NCBI RefSeq assembly: GCF_030020805.1
Contig: NZ_CP125098.1
Coordinates: 1,220,001 to 1,284,000 of the forward strand
Length of the DNA: 64,000 nucleotides
Origin: Paenibacillus sp. RC67
Lineage (GTDB): Bacteria; Bacillota; Bacilli; Paenibacillales; NBRC-103111
Direction: 5' to 3'
Under the pieces are notes generated by a model. It was not told the origin of the DNA. It saw only the letters and a program-made list of their open reading frames with translations, and ran no database searches. A program made the translations under genes and the position numbers. Numbering within the stretch: the stretch's first letter is position 1; each line of letters starts with the position of its first letter. Of the stretch, positions 43,255 through 53,692 are shown in pieces.

Positions 43255-43293
43255 AGCTACCGGCTTAAGTCTGAACGACTTTTGCCGGTAGCT
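43255..43293 (+). other. Intergenic hairpin between second and third giant genes
   Basis: A near-perfect 17-bp-arm hairpin (AGCTACCGGC-TT-AAGTC with GACTT-TT-GCCGGTAGCT) lies directly after the 2536-aa gene. It is followed by CTTCGGATTTTT, so partial termination or mRNA processing between the two genes is plausible. Confidence 0.65.
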
Positions 43294-43327
43294 CTTCGGA
43301 TTTTTACCAAACTAAGGCGGTGTAAAG

Positions 43328-46300
43328 ATGGCATTGAAGCAAAAATCCATCTATGCGATTGGATTTGCTGTTTTATTTCTAGCACTGATAGCAGGCTTTA
43401 TGACATTCCGTGCCAACGCGGGCGCGAGTCATTGGACGGATGGCAGTAATGCAGATACGAGCTGGTTTGATAACGCAACGGAATACAGAACTTATACAAT
43501 AGATACGCCGGCTAAGATGGCAGGGGTCGCCAAGCTGGTTAACGATGGGACTAACCGGAATGGAGTAGCGGTTAACGGGTTTAGCGGGAGGATTTTGGAG
43601 ATCAGCCGGGATTTGGACTTGTCCGGTTTCCAATGGGTGCCTATCGGAACGGACGCTAGACCCTTTAAAGGCACGCTAATTGCCGCAGGCGGAATTACCA
43701 AAGAAATTAGCGGTATGTCCGTAAGCGACAACGCCATGTACGGGGGCTTCATCGGCTATATGGACGGAGCTACTGTAGGTGGCTTCAAGTTTACGGGGAG
43801 CGGCAGCATTACCATGACTTCCGTCACTCAAAACGTTTATGTGGGTGCGGCTGTAGGTAAGATGGTGAACAGCAGCATTTTGTACGATATCACCAATGAT
43901 ATGCCAATTACAGTCGATTCGAAGACCCGTGATACTTACGTGGGTGGAATCGTCGGTCAAGGTGGAGGTACGTTATCCAACTTGAAAAATAATGGCGCGG
44001 TAACAGCGCTCGGCGGCAACGTTTATGCCGGAGGGGTTACAGGCAGCGTGTACGGAAAAGTGGTTAAAACGTGGAACACTGGAGCGTTAAGCGCGACAAG
44101 CAAGACCGCTCAGGATGTGTATGCTGGGGGAATTATTGGACAATCGCCGATTTCTATTGAGATGGATACGGACAATACGATCATCTCGAACTCAGGCACC
44201 ATTACCGTATCCGGCGGTTTGAAAAATTATGCCGGCGGTATCGTCGGTAAGGCTAACGGGCTGGCGAAGTTTTCTGCCAATACTTCCAATAGAGGCTCCG
44301 TCAACATTAATGCTCCTTCTGCAAGCGGGTCCTACGCAGGCGGATTGGCAGGAGCATTGGGCACAATGAGTACGGATATTGTGTTCAACAATACGGGCGT
44401 TGTAACCAACAACGGTGGAAGCAACGTATACACAGGAGGAGTAGCCGGTTATATCGAGGGCGCCCTTTCGTGGGAAAAAAGCTATGTGAATAGTGTAAAC
44501 GTGACAGCATCCGGTAAAGATCATGTATATACTGGCGGATTGATCGGTTATGCAACAGGTGATTTCACCTTTAAGGGAAATGCCAAAAATACCGGAGCGA
44601 TTCGCGTAACGGGCGGAGCTCTAGCGGATAAACCGGATGAAGCTTATACCGGCGGTTTGGTCGGTTATGCAGAGAATCGCGTTTTATTCGAAAGTACAGC
44701 TCCATTGGCATATGAAAACAGCGGAACGATTACGGTAAGCGGCGGAACCGGCGTCTATACCGGAGGAATTATTTCCAACCGAGCCTATGCGAGAACGGGG
44801 AATTTGATCAGCAATGTGACCAGCTTGGGAGACATCAAGGTGGATGGCAAGACGAAGCTCTACACGGGTGGCTTCATCGGCCTTATTCCAGCCGATAGCC
44901 CGGATAAAGCGATAGCAAACGTAACGTTTGCCAATGCCATAACAGTCAATGCTGCATCTTCGGCTCCCGGAAGCACAATTAGCACAGGCGGTATTGTCGG
45001 CTATTTGACCGGCAGCAGCGCAAGCATCAGCAATGCTTCCTTTACCAGAACTCCTGCGGCTGTAGTTAACGGAGTTCAAACCTATAAGGGTGGTACGATC
45101 ACATCCTCCGGCGGTGGCGCTAATACATATTCCGGCGGTATTGCCGGGTATGTGGATGGAAGTGTAGTTTCTAACGTCAATGCAGGAAATACGAAGGAGA
45201 GCCAAGCAGCGATCACTTCCGACGGTTTCATCGGTGGTGTGGCGGGATACTTGAAGGGTACTGTCAATACGGCGGCTGTCAAGTATTTGACGGCAACGGT
45301 TCAAACGGCAGACGGCTTTGCCGGGGGGATTGCGGGTACAGCGCAAGGAACCATTTCCGGCGAAATTATTGTCGGGGATGCTGACGCATCCGGCAGCGAT
45401 AGTGTGAAGCTGGGAGCTGCAAACGGGATCGACCGATTGACAGCGGGTGGTATCGTTGGACGCAATGAAGGACCTCTCACTGTCTCAGGTACGAAGATCT
45501 GGGTAACCCGAATTGGCCTGCTGAATGAAGCGGGAAGAACTGGCTACAACTTGGGTGCCGTCGCGGGTACGCTGACGCCTGAAGCTCAAATTGGAGCAGC
45601 AGGGGCTACTGTAAAGGTCAAGCAAGTGGATATTCCTATCAACGCAGAGCAAAGTAATGTAGGTGGAGCTTTCGGCTTGAACCGTGCGCCGCAAACCTTT
45701 GTTTCTATTGAGGGGCTGTCCGTTCAAGTATCGGGTTCCGAGAATAAGGTGGGTGGTGCTGCCGGTGTTCAGGACACGGTAATAGGGAATGGGACCGACA
45801 GGAGCTTAGTCATCGAGGGCAAAGATATCACTATCACTTCCCAAGGAAATGTGCTTGAACTCGGTGGACTATTTGGTGAGAATGTCAAAACAACACCTAA
45901 GAGTTTGGCCACTAATGTTCAAGTGACGGCAGCAGGTTCGGCGAACCAAATTGGGGGTATTGCCGGTAAAAACTTGGGTGTGATTATCAATGTACAGGCC
46001 CAAAAGCATCATCTTGAGACTAGCGGTGAAGCAGGAGAAATCGGCGGTATCGTTGGACGGTCCGAAACACCGGATGGAAGTACATCGACGGCAAGCATCA
46101 GCAGCGTCTCGGTACAAGCCGGGGAAGAGGTGCTGATTCAATCGTCGGGAGCAAACAATGCTCTTGGCGGCATTGCCGGATATGCTAAAGGTACCGAAAT
46201 TAAGGATTTCTCGGTAGGTGCGGAGCTGCCGGATTATGCTACATTATCCGTGTCGGGGACTCATGCCAAAGCCGGAGGTATTGCCGGTCACATTGAAAAT

Positions 46301-49300
46301 AGCAAAATCATTGGCGACGAAGTCAAGATCAATGCGAACAACTTGTTTATCATCAGCACGGCTGCTGCTGATTCTCCCCATATCGGCGGCCTCGCAGGAT
46401 ACAGCAGCCAAACCCGAATGGAGAAGCTTGCATCGGGCTCCGTTAATTTGGTTGTAAATGGGCCTGATTCTGTTGTCGGCGGTATGGTCGGTTATAATCT
46501 GGGAACGGAAACGACCTCCATCCTTATAAACAATAATACGTCTGCACTCAGCTTGAAGGTGACACCGACCGCGGTAGCATCCACTGTAGGCGGCATCATC
46601 GGTATCAATGACCGCAGGGCGGGAGATCCGAACTCTGATCCGAGTAAAGCGGTCAGCACCATTCAGAACAGCCGAAGCGTGGGTACTGTATTGGTCAATG
46701 CAGAAGGTTCATTGATCGGAGGCATGGTCGGTGAGAACCGAAGCCTGATTGCCAACAATAGCATTTCCGATAAAATTTCCGTTACTTCCGAAGGAAATTC
46801 AAGCATTGTCGGCGGTTTAGCAGGACGAAATACGGAAACGGGAACTTTATATTACACTTACTCTAACGCGAACATGACGATCGAAGGTGAGAACACGCTT
46901 GCTGGTGGCTTGGTGGGCGAAAACCTGGGTCAAGTGCTGTCCTCTTATGTGGATATCGCTATCACTGGCAATGCTCATGGTACGGAAGGCAGTCCTGTCT
47001 ATTTGGGAGGACTGATAGGCCGCAACAGCGGAACTATGGACAAATCCTACTCGGTTTCCACGGTTACTGCAAAAGGTAGCTACTCCATTGTCGGAGGCTT
47101 GGTGGGTGATCATGTTGCGGGCAGCATTACGAATGCCTATGCAGCTAAAGAAGTTATTGCGAGTGCCGACCATTCTTATGCCGGAGGTCTTCTCGGCAGA
47201 ATTACGAACGGAATCGTAACGACCGCCTATTCAGCGGGTAAAGTAACGGCAGTGGATGGCTCGTATGCGGGCGGCTTTGCCGGACGCTACGACAATACCA
47301 ATAAAGAATTGCTCTACAAAGCTTATTATGTGAAGGATGTCGACAACGACATCAACGGGGATTTGCCTGATTTTGCAGACGGCAGCTTCCTCTGGCTGAA
47401 TGCTCATGCACGTTTGAGCACGATCTTGTCTGCAACGCTGAAGGACAGAAACTACTTTCCGGGATTGTCGGGCTGGGATTTCAATTCGACTTGGAGATAC
47501 GGCTCGCTAGATGCTGAGTATAAATATCCGGAGCTAATCCGTGTTGCTAATGGCGGAGGAGAGACAGGCGGTGGCGGTGACGTTAATGCCAACATCAACT
47601 GGTATGTTCGGGATACAGGAGCGATCACCTTCACGCTGAAAAGCGAGGCGGAGCTTGCCGGACTCGCGGCTATAGTGAACGGCACGATACCTGGCGTTCC
47701 GAAATTCTCTTTTGAAGGCAGAACGATTAAAGTCATGAACCCGATCCACATTCAATCCAAACAGTGGATTCCGATCGGCCTTAATGAGGACAGTGCGTTT
47801 CAAGGAAGCTTTAACGGAAATGGCCAATTGATTGACGGTCTGACGTTAACGTCGGCCACCACTTATTCCGGACTATTCGGAGTGATCGGGCCGAAGGGGA
47901 AAGTGGAAAGCGTCAAGCTGGAACCATTGTCCATGGCTGGCCAACAATATACAGGCGTGCTTGCCGGATTCAATAAAGGCGCCGTATCGGGTATTAACAT
48001 TAAGCTGGTAGGCGGGGCCAAGATTAGCGGCGGTACGGTTGGCAGCTTATTAGGAAAAAATACCGGTACGATTAACAAGGTTGACATTAGCATTGAAGGC
48101 GGAAGCCGGATCGAGGGCACTGGTGCCAATGCCGTTGTGGGAGGACTTATTGGCGACAATGCGTTTGCCATTAATCCAGGCTTGTATACATTCCAATCGA
48201 CAGACGGAAGTATCGGCAGCTCGGCAAGTCAGGCGACAATCGGCGGACTGATCGGTAAACAAGCCGGAGATGTCACCGGGTTCAATATAAATATTGCGGC
48301 TAATTACCGGATTTCAGCTGCGGGTCCAAGCAGTATTGTGGGAGGACTCATCGGGCAGCAGGTTTCAGGCAAGCTTGAGAACATTAGTCTTGCCTTTACA
48401 GACGGTACATTGCAAGCACTCGGAGCGGGATCGACTCTGGGAGGAGTCATTGGACAATCCGGCGCGGATAATCCGATGAATCATGTGACGATTGCTGCTA
48501 CCAGCGCCGGCCAGCATATGCTGGGGAACGGCATTGTCGGTGGTATCGTAGGTGTGAAGGAAGGGAAAGGCAGCAATTCCTTTGATATGGATCAAGTAAA
48601 AGTAGATAGCGTGACGCTGTCCAGCTCGGAGACAAGTGAGCAAGCCGTCGTCGGCGGTATTGCAGGAAAGCTCGTCAACTCCGCTGTGCGCCAGGCATCG
48701 GTGACCGGTTTGCTCCAAGCTGCCGGTGATCGGGTAACTGTCGGTGGCGCCGCCGGGCAAGCCGATCAATCTATTCTTTATTTGATTGATGTGAAGTCGG
48801 ATATCGAGTCAGCCTCCAAGACAGGTGAAAGCTTCGTTGGCGGCGTTGTAGGACTTTTATCGTCGAACGATAGTAATAAAAGCTTTGATTTTGGCAAGCT
48901 TGCCCCGATGTATCACGGTGTTTATAATGCATCCGTATCATCGAAAAGCGTAAAAGCTGCAAGTGCCGATAATGGAGCGGATCTGTATGTCGGCGGTATC
49001 GCCGGCAGCAGTAGAACATCGTCCATTTATCATTCCTTATCTACTGTAGGGATTACCGTCAACGGAGGCAAAACCTCTATCGTCGGTGGGGCCGCTGGCT
49101 TCAGCAGCGGTGTTATTGTAAGCACAACAGCTCACAGCAGCATTGCTGCAGATGCCAGCCGCGTCTATCATGTCGGCGGGTTCGTGGGTCTTGCGGCAGG
49201 AGGAGAAATTCATTATTCCAACGCTGCAAATGTTGCGGGAGAGAAAATTACTGTTGGCAGCGCGGTTACGAAATCAGGCATGATACCGGCTGCACATGTA

Positions 49301-52300
49301 GGCGGATTTGTTGGAATGGCAGACAATACGTTGTTTGCGGATTCTTTTGCCAATATGCCGGTACAGGTCGTGTGCGACAATCAGGATAATACCATTTATG
49401 CAGGCGGCTTTGCAGGCTTGTTGGGCGATGCAGACCCGGCAGGCGCAGGGGTCATTCACCGGGCTTATGCTAAAGGCAGCGTCGATGTCCAAGGCATAAC
49501 AGGCGCTTATGCAGGCGGCTTTGCAGGTTCGGCAGACCGTTATGAAATTGGTGATGCTTATGCGACAGGGAGTGTCGTAAATACAGGCTTCGATACGAGA
49601 ACCGGCGGCTTTGCGGGTGTTATCGAGCGCTATGCAACTGTGAAGAATGCTTATGCGGTACAGGACCAAGTGACGACTAACGGGGTTAACCATGCCACCC
49701 GATCGTATACCGGAGGCTTTGCAGGGTATAACGATGGCATCATCCAACAGGCGTTCACAGGCAGTAAGAACATTAAGATGAATGTAACGGGCGCCAATGC
49801 GTTCATCGGTGCGCTCATCGGCTATAATTTTAGAGATGGTAAGGTATCTTCCTCCTCCTATCTCATCAGCGACATGGCTCCAGTTGGCCGCAGTTTGGGA
49901 ACCGTAGAGGCTTCCAAAGCGGAGGGAGATCAAACGGGCTCTTACGGCTTCGGAAATTGGAATTTTGAAGTGGATGCTTCCTATTTAAGCGTGTACGATG
50001 CCTTGGAAGTTGTGATTCAGAATGCTAAACAACTCCATGGTGTAGTGGCACTGTATAATGATTCGGATCTGAGCTTTTACCGGTTGTTTAACCGGACAGC
50101 GGATACCAAGCCAAGCTTGAACAAGCTTTCGCTCGGGGCAGATATTACGATGGAAGGCCCTTCGTGGACACCTTTTACGGTTTTCAACGGTGAATTCGAC
50201 GGTAAGGGCAAGGCGATCAAAGGACTTCAAGGTACGGCTGCAGGCGCGTCCGCTTATGGATTTGTCGCAGAAAACAAAGGCAAAATCAGCAATATCACCT
50301 TTAGCGATGCTAACCTCACTGGAGGAACGAACACAGGTATCGCCGCAGGAATCAATCACGCCGGAGCGATCCTGAGCGGAATTACAGTAGGCGGATCGGT
50401 GAAGGGTATGGAGTACACCGGTGGAGCAGCAGGTGTGAACCAAGGCGAGATTACGAATATTACGATTCAAACCTTGAGCGTAACCGGTACAGATTCCATA
50501 GGCGGTGCGGCAGGGACAAATGGAGGGACTTTGTCGGAAGTCAGCATTACATCTCTAACAATCAACGGAGCCAATAACACAGGCGGTGTTTCCGGCAAGA
50601 ACTCCGGTACCATCAGCAAAGCGTCCGTCAATGGCATCATTAACGTCACAGGCAGTGTTATGGGTGGTATTGCAGGCACCAATGACGGCAAAATCAGCAA
50701 AGCCTATGCAAGAGACACTATCCGTACCATCCAGGAAGGCCAGACCGTGGTGGCAGGCGGAATTGCGGGAGAGAACGGAAAAGCAGGTGTTATCAGCGAG
50801 TCGTTCTCCTTTGCAGATCTTTCGATGACATCGGATCAAGCGACGGCTGGAGGTATTGCGGGGCTGAGTCGCGGAACGATCGCTAACACGTACAATTCAG
50901 GACGTATCCAAGCTATAGGTACGACGAAAGCGTGGGCAGGCGGTATCGCCGGTTACGCAGCGGAGGGTACAATAAGCGATTCGATGAGTTACGGCGAAGC
51001 TTCTGCAGCCGTAAACGGTAAAATTATGCCTGGCTCCACGTATTTTGGCGGCATAGCGGGTCAGAAGGACGACGGTGCCGTAATCAAAAATACCGCTTTT
51101 AACAAGCAAATGCTCAAAACGAGCACAGCTTATTATACGGCGGCAGGAAAAAGGTCCGAAGGAGCAGCAGGAGAATCTGTTGGACTACTGGCCAAAGATA
51201 TGGTCAAAGGAACGCTGCCGTTAAGTCTGGATGCAGCCTTGTGGAAGGCAGCAGCAGGATTTTATCCTCAGCTCGCTGCGTTCAACGGAACCGCGGCATC
51301 CAAGCTGAGCGCTGCAGCTTTGATTCTGAGTGAAAAAGACAACTTGTCCAGCATCAAATCCGAATTCGAGCTGACTCGCGATAACGAAGTGGCGTGGACG
51401 GCAGATCCGAAGGCTATTGCACTTAACCTCACTTCAGGTTCAGCCAAAGGCACGATGATAACATCAGGCAGTGCCGTATTGACCGCTGCCATCAACGGTG
51501 ACACAAGAGCAGTAACCGTTAATGCACCTGCTCCTGCATTTGCAGAAACGGCTTTGAAGCCGAAAGTAGTCTCTGGAGATACTCCTTTCACCAGTCAAGT
51601 ATCTGTTAAGCTGGCTACCGATGAAGCTAACGGGGCCATTTATTACACCTTGGACGGCAGTCAGCCGGACAAATGGTCCATGGTCTACACGGATCCAATC
51701 GTATTGACCAAGACGACAACGATTAAGGCCATCACCATCGCAGAGGAAAAAGAAAGCAGCGAGGTGCTGTCCGGAACTTGGACGAAGTCGGAGCCTGACA
51801 AACCGAAGGGCGGCGGAGGAGGCTTCTGGATCCCTCCTACTGTAACCGAGCCGGCGGTTATAGCCTATATTGGCTCCAAAGCGGTTCAGGTGGATGACAA
51901 TGCATCCGTGACGATTGCAAGAAACAGCAAATTGACGTTATCGGCGCCGGACGGTCAAATCATTTACTATACGACCGACGGAAGCACTCCGACCAAGAAC
52001 AGCCTGCGTTATACAGGCGAGCTGATTCTTACCCGGAACATGACGATCAAGATGATTACGGATCAAAACGATCAAGTAGTGACCATCCACTATCAGGTGG
52101 AAAATGCGAAGTTCGATCTAATGAGAGATGCTGGACAAATGAAGTACATTTCCGGTTACGAAAACAACGAGTTTAGACCGGAAAAATCGCTCAGCCGATA
52201 CGAAATCACGGATATGCTTGCTCCTTTGCTGAATAAGGAGGATGTAACTGTCGGCAACCTGCTGAAGGACGTCGATAGCAGCAAGGAAAATCAAATTGCG

Positions 52301-52675
52301 TTCTTTACCTCCGCAGGTATCATTGACGGTTACCCGGATAATACCTATGGCGGTGATAAAGGACTCACAAGAGCCGAGTTTGTCGTCATTATGTCCAGAG
52401 TGCTGAAGCTCAATATTAGCCAAGCTGGAGAGGCTGCATTATCCGATGTATCTGGCCATTGGGCGGAGAAATATATCAATTCCTTTACAAAAGCAGGCTA
52501 CGTCGACGGCTTCCCGGATGGCACCTTTAAGCCTGACAGCGAGATTACAAGGGCTCAGGCTGTTGTCCTAATCAACCGTATCATCGGCAAGGAGAAACAG
52601 GATTTACCTGCAAAATTCAGCGATCTTCCGTCATCTCACTGGGCTTATCAAGATATTATGGCAGCTATGAAATAA
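43328..52675 (+). CDS. Giant GLUG-repeat SLH protein, 3115 aa
   Basis: After a signal-like N-terminus (hydrophobic residues about 8-26, ending near RANAGA) the chain holds dozens of GLUG-type repeats of the form GGIVG..., GGLAG..., GGFAG (about residues 130-1380, 1470-2150 and 2280-2560), each introduced by an N-terminal module like TYTIDTPAKMAGVAKLVNDG. Two chitobiase C-terminal-like (CHB_HEX_C) modules lie at about 2736-2815 and 2870-2915, linked by GGGGGFW. The C-terminus has SLH repeats (about 2930-3115). The SLH set begins in mid-repeat and ends shortly after HWAYQDI, i.e. is circularly permuted. GLUG repeats usually form beta-helical adhesin-like rods. Ribosome site AAGGCGGTGTAAAG. Third gene of the operon. 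Confidence 0.8.
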   Translation: MALKQKSIYAIGFAVLFLALIAGFMTFRANAGASHWTDGSNADTSWFDNATEYRTYTIDTPAKMAGVAKLVNDGTNRNGVAVNGFSGRILEISRDLDLSGFQWVPIGTDARPFKGTLIAAGGITKEISGMSVSDNAMYGGFIGYMDGATVGGFKFTGSGSITMTSVTQNVYVGAAVGKMVNSSILYDITNDMPITVDSKTRDTYVGGIVGQGGGTLSNLKNNGAVTALGGNVYAGGVTGSVYGKVVKTWNTGALSATSKTAQDVYAGGIIGQSPISIEMDTDNTIISNSGTITVSGGLKNYAGGIVGKANGLAKFSANTSNRGSVNINAPSASGSYAGGLAGALGTMSTDIVFNNTGVVTNNGGSNVYTGGVAGYIEGALSWEKSYVNSVNVTASGKDHVYTGGLIGYATGDFTFKGNAKNTGAIRVTGGALADKPDEAYTGGLVGYAENRVLFESTAPLAYENSGTITVSGGTGVYTGGIISNRAYARTGNLISNVTSLGDIKVDGKTKLYTGGFIGLIPADSPDKAIANVTFANAITVNAASSAPGSTISTGGIVGYLTGSSASISNASFTRTPAAVVNGVQTYKGGTITSSGGGANTYSGGIAGYVDGSVVSNVNAGNTKESQAAITSDGFIGGVAGYLKGTVNTAAVKYLTATVQTADGFAGGIAGTAQGTISGEIIVGDADASGSDSVKLGAANGIDRLTAGGIVGRNEGPLTVSGTKIWVTRIGLLNEAGRTGYNLGAVAGTLTPEAQIGAAGATVKVKQVDIPINAEQSNVGGAFGLNRAPQTFVSIEGLSVQVSGSENKVGGAAGVQDTVIGNGTDRSLVIEGKDITITSQGNVLELGGLFGENVKTTPKSLATNVQVTAAGSANQIGGIAGKNLGVIINVQAQKHHLETSGEAGEIGGIVGRSETPDGSTSTASISSVSVQAGEEVLIQSSGANNALGGIAGYAKGTEIKDFSVGAELPDYATLSVSGTHAKAGGIAGHIENSKIIGDEVKINANNLFIISTAAADSPHIGGLAGYSSQTRMEKLASGSVNLVVNGPDSVVGGMVGYNLGTETTSILINNNTSALSLKVTPTAVASTVGGIIGINDRRAGDPNSDPSKAVSTIQNSRSVGTVLVNAEGSLIGGMVGENRSLIANNSISDKISVTSEGNSSIVGGLAGRNTETGTLYYTYSNANMTIEGENTLAGGLVGENLGQVLSSYVDIAITGNAHGTEGSPVYLGGLIGRNSGTMDKSYSVSTVTAKGSYSIVGGLVGDHVAGSITNAYAAKEVIASADHSYAGGLLGRITNGIVTTAYSAGKVTAVDGSYAGGFAGRYDNTNKELLYKAYYVKDVDNDINGDLPDFADGSFLWLNAHARLSTILSATLKDRNYFPGLSGWDFNSTWRYGSLDAEYKYPELIRVANGGGETGGGGDVNANINWYVRDTGAITFTLKSEAELAGLAAIVNGTIPGVPKFSFEGRTIKVMNPIHIQSKQWIPIGLNEDSAFQGSFNGNGQLIDGLTLTSATTYSGLFGVIGPKGKVESVKLEPLSMAGQQYTGVLAGFNKGAVSGINIKLVGGAKISGGTVGSLLGKNTGTINKVDISIEGGSRIEGTGANAVVGGLIGDNAFAINPGLYTFQSTDGSIGSSASQATIGGLIGKQAGDVTGFNINIAANYRISAAGPSSIVGGLIGQQVSGKLENISLAFTDGTLQALGAGSTLGGVIGQSGADNPMNHVTIAATSAGQHMLGNGIVGGIVGVKEGKGSNSFDMDQVKVDSVTLSSSETSEQAVVGGIAGKLVNSAVRQASVTGLLQAAGDRVTVGGAAGQADQSILYLIDVKSDIESASKTGESFVGGVVGLLSSNDSNKSFDFGKLAPMYHGVYNASVSSKSVKAASADNGADLYVGGIAGSSRTSSIYHSLSTVGITVNGGKTSIVGGAAGFSSGVIVSTTAHSSIAADASRVYHVGGFVGLAAGGEIHYSNAANVAGEKITVGSAVTKSGMIPAAHVGGFVGMADNTLFADSFANMPVQVVCDNQDNTIYAGGFAGLLGDADPAGAGVIHRAYAKGSVDVQGITGAYAGGFAGSADRYEIGDAYATGSVVNTGFDTRTGGFAGVIERYATVKNAYAVQDQVTTNGVNHATRSYTGGFAGYNDGIIQQAFTGSKNIKMNVTGANAFIGALIGYNFRDGKVSSSSYLISDMAPVGRSLGTVEASKAEGDQTGSYGFGNWNFEVDASYLSVYDALEVVIQNAKQLHGVVALYNDSDLSFYRLFNRTADTKPSLNKLSLGADITMEGPSWTPFTVFNGEFDGKGKAIKGLQGTAAGASAYGFVAENKGKISNITFSDANLTGGTNTGIAAGINHAGAILSGITVGGSVKGMEYTGGAAGVNQGEITNITIQTLSVTGTDSIGGAAGTNGGTLSEVSITSLTINGANNTGGVSGKNSGTISKASVNGIINVTGSVMGGIAGTNDGKISKAYARDTIRTIQEGQTVVAGGIAGENGKAGVISESFSFADLSMTSDQATAGGIAGLSRGTIANTYNSGRIQAIGTTKAWAGGIAGYAAEGTISDSMSYGEASAAVNGKIMPGSTYFGGIAGQKDDGAVIKNTAFNKQMLKTSTAYYTAAGKRSEGAAGESVGLLAKDMVKGTLPLSLDAALWKAAAGFYPQLAAFNGTAASKLSAAALILSEKDNLSSIKSEFELTRDNEVAWTADPKAIALNLTSGSAKGTMITSGSAVLTAAINGDTRAVTVNAPAPAFAETALKPKVVSGDTPFTSQVSVKLATDEANGAIYYTLDGSQPDKWSMVYTDPIVLTKTTTIKAITIAEEKESSEVLSGTWTKSEPDKPKGGGGGFWIPPTVTEPAVIAYIGSKAVQVDDNASVTIARNSKLTLSAPDGQIIYYTTDGSTPTKNSLRYTGELILTRNMTIKMITDQNDQVVTIHYQVENAKFDLMRDAGQMKYISGYENNEFRPEKSLSRYEITDMLAPLLNKEDVTVGNLLKDVDSSKENQIAFFTSAGIIDGYPDNTYGGDKGLTRAEFVVIMSRVLKLNISQAGEAALSDVSGHWAEKYINSFTKAGYVDGFPDGTFKPDSEITRAQAVVLINRIIGKEKQDLPAKFSDLPSSHWAYQDIMAAMK

Positions 52676-52704
52676 GCTTCAGAATGAGAAAGGCGGCAAT
52701 GCAA

Positions 52705-53391
52705 ATGAGAAAAAAAGTAATGGCTGCAGGCTTAGGTATGCTTCTTTTACTGCTGGGCGGCATCGGTTTTTTTGCCAAAGCGAATGCAGATGAGGCCGCA
52801 GTATATAATGCCGAGGACATTTATGAACGGTCGGAAGCCGCCGTGTTCTACATTCGGGCTCTGAACAACGACGGAGCTTTAAAGGCAACCGGAACCGGAG
52901 TGGTGGTTTCACCTGAAGGAGTGGCAGTGACGGCCTGCCACGTTCTTTCCGATGCAGCGCAGCTGGAAGGAGTATTTAACAACGGACTTATAGTTTCTCC
53001 GATCGAAGTGCTGAACTGCGATGAGCAGACGGATGCGGCGCTATTGAAGCTGCCCGCTCTGAATGAAGGCTCACAGGGAATTGCCGAGTACCCTGCGCTC
53101 CCGCTTAGGGAAACGGCAGTAAAGCATGGAGAAAAAGTGTTTGCCATTGGTTATCCGATGAAAGATACTCCGATCATAACCGAAGGCATTGTGAACTCGC
53201 CGAATGCGGAAATCAACGGACGAGGGCGCATATTAACCTCGGCCCAGATCGTAAGCGGCATGTCAGGCGGTCCGATCATAGACAAGTACGGGCGGTTAAC
53301 CGGAATTATTTCCGGCTCACTGAAGACGATGAATAATATTCATCTTGTCATCCCGATAAATGATTTACGAAGCCTGCAGTCCGCATCATAA
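52705..53391 (+). CDS. Secreted trypsin-like serine protease (S1C/HtrA-type, no PDZ)
   Basis: A 228-aa secreted or membrane-tethered serine protease. The signal segment (MRKKVMAAGLGMLLLLLGGI) ends near NADE. The catalytic triad is clear: His79 in TACHVL, Asp110 in TDAALLKL and Ser187 in GMSGGP. The chain ends without a PDZ domain, unlike HtrA. An upstream in-frame ATG at 52684 exists, but AAAGGCGG is correctly placed for ATG 52705. It is 29 bp after the 3115-aa gene and is the last gene of the giant-protein operon, so a role in processing or quality control of those exported proteins is a reasonable inference. Confidence 0.85.
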   Translation: MRKKVMAAGLGMLLLLLGGIGFFAKANADEAAVYNAEDIYERSEAAVFYIRALNNDGALKATGTGVVVSPEGVAVTACHVLSDAAQLEGVFNNGLIVSPIEVLNCDEQTDAALLKLPALNEGSQGIAEYPALPLRETAVKHGEKVFAIGYPMKDTPIITEGIVNSPNAEINGRGRILTSAQIVSGMSGGPIIDKYGRLTGIISGSLKTMNNIHLVIPINDLRSLQSAS

Positions 53392-53415
53392 GATGAATCG
53401 TAATTTGTAACGAGT

Positions 53416-53450
53416 AAAAGCCGGTACGCCAGATGGTGTGCCGGCTTTTT
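53416..53450 (+). terminator. Terminator of the giant-protein operon
   Basis: AAAAGCCGGTACGCC pairs with GGTGTGCCGGCTTTT (one G-T wobble, one mismatch), with an AGAT loop and a T-run. Confidence 0.85.
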
Positions 53451-53506
53451 AGACGTTATAGCGTTATTAATGTCGGGGCTCCCCACGAGTCTGTCGAAAA
53501 ACCTGA

Positions 53507-53692
53507 TTGTTGAAAAGCCTAGTTTTGCGGGAAGTTTTGCTAAATACGGAGGTGGGGTATGCCCCAGAGGAGTTTACGTCCGCCTTTGAAGCCCGTGAAT
53601 ATACCACTAAATCTGATCTAATTCACGGGTTTCAACAGCGGCTGGAGGAGCATATCCCACCGGAGATATTAGCAATGGTTCAAGCCTCTTAG
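53507..53692 (+). pseudogene. Unrecognised ORF fragment, about 61 codons
   Basis: An open frame starting TTG and ending PPEILAMVQAS, with no proper ribosome site. It contains a 13-bp inverted repeat (53588-53633, GAAGCCCGTGAAT with ATTCACGGGTTTC). The flanking sequence GTCTGTCGAAAAAC is reminiscent of insertion-element ends, but I could not identify an element. Likely the stump of an old gene or mobile element. Confidence 0.25.
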
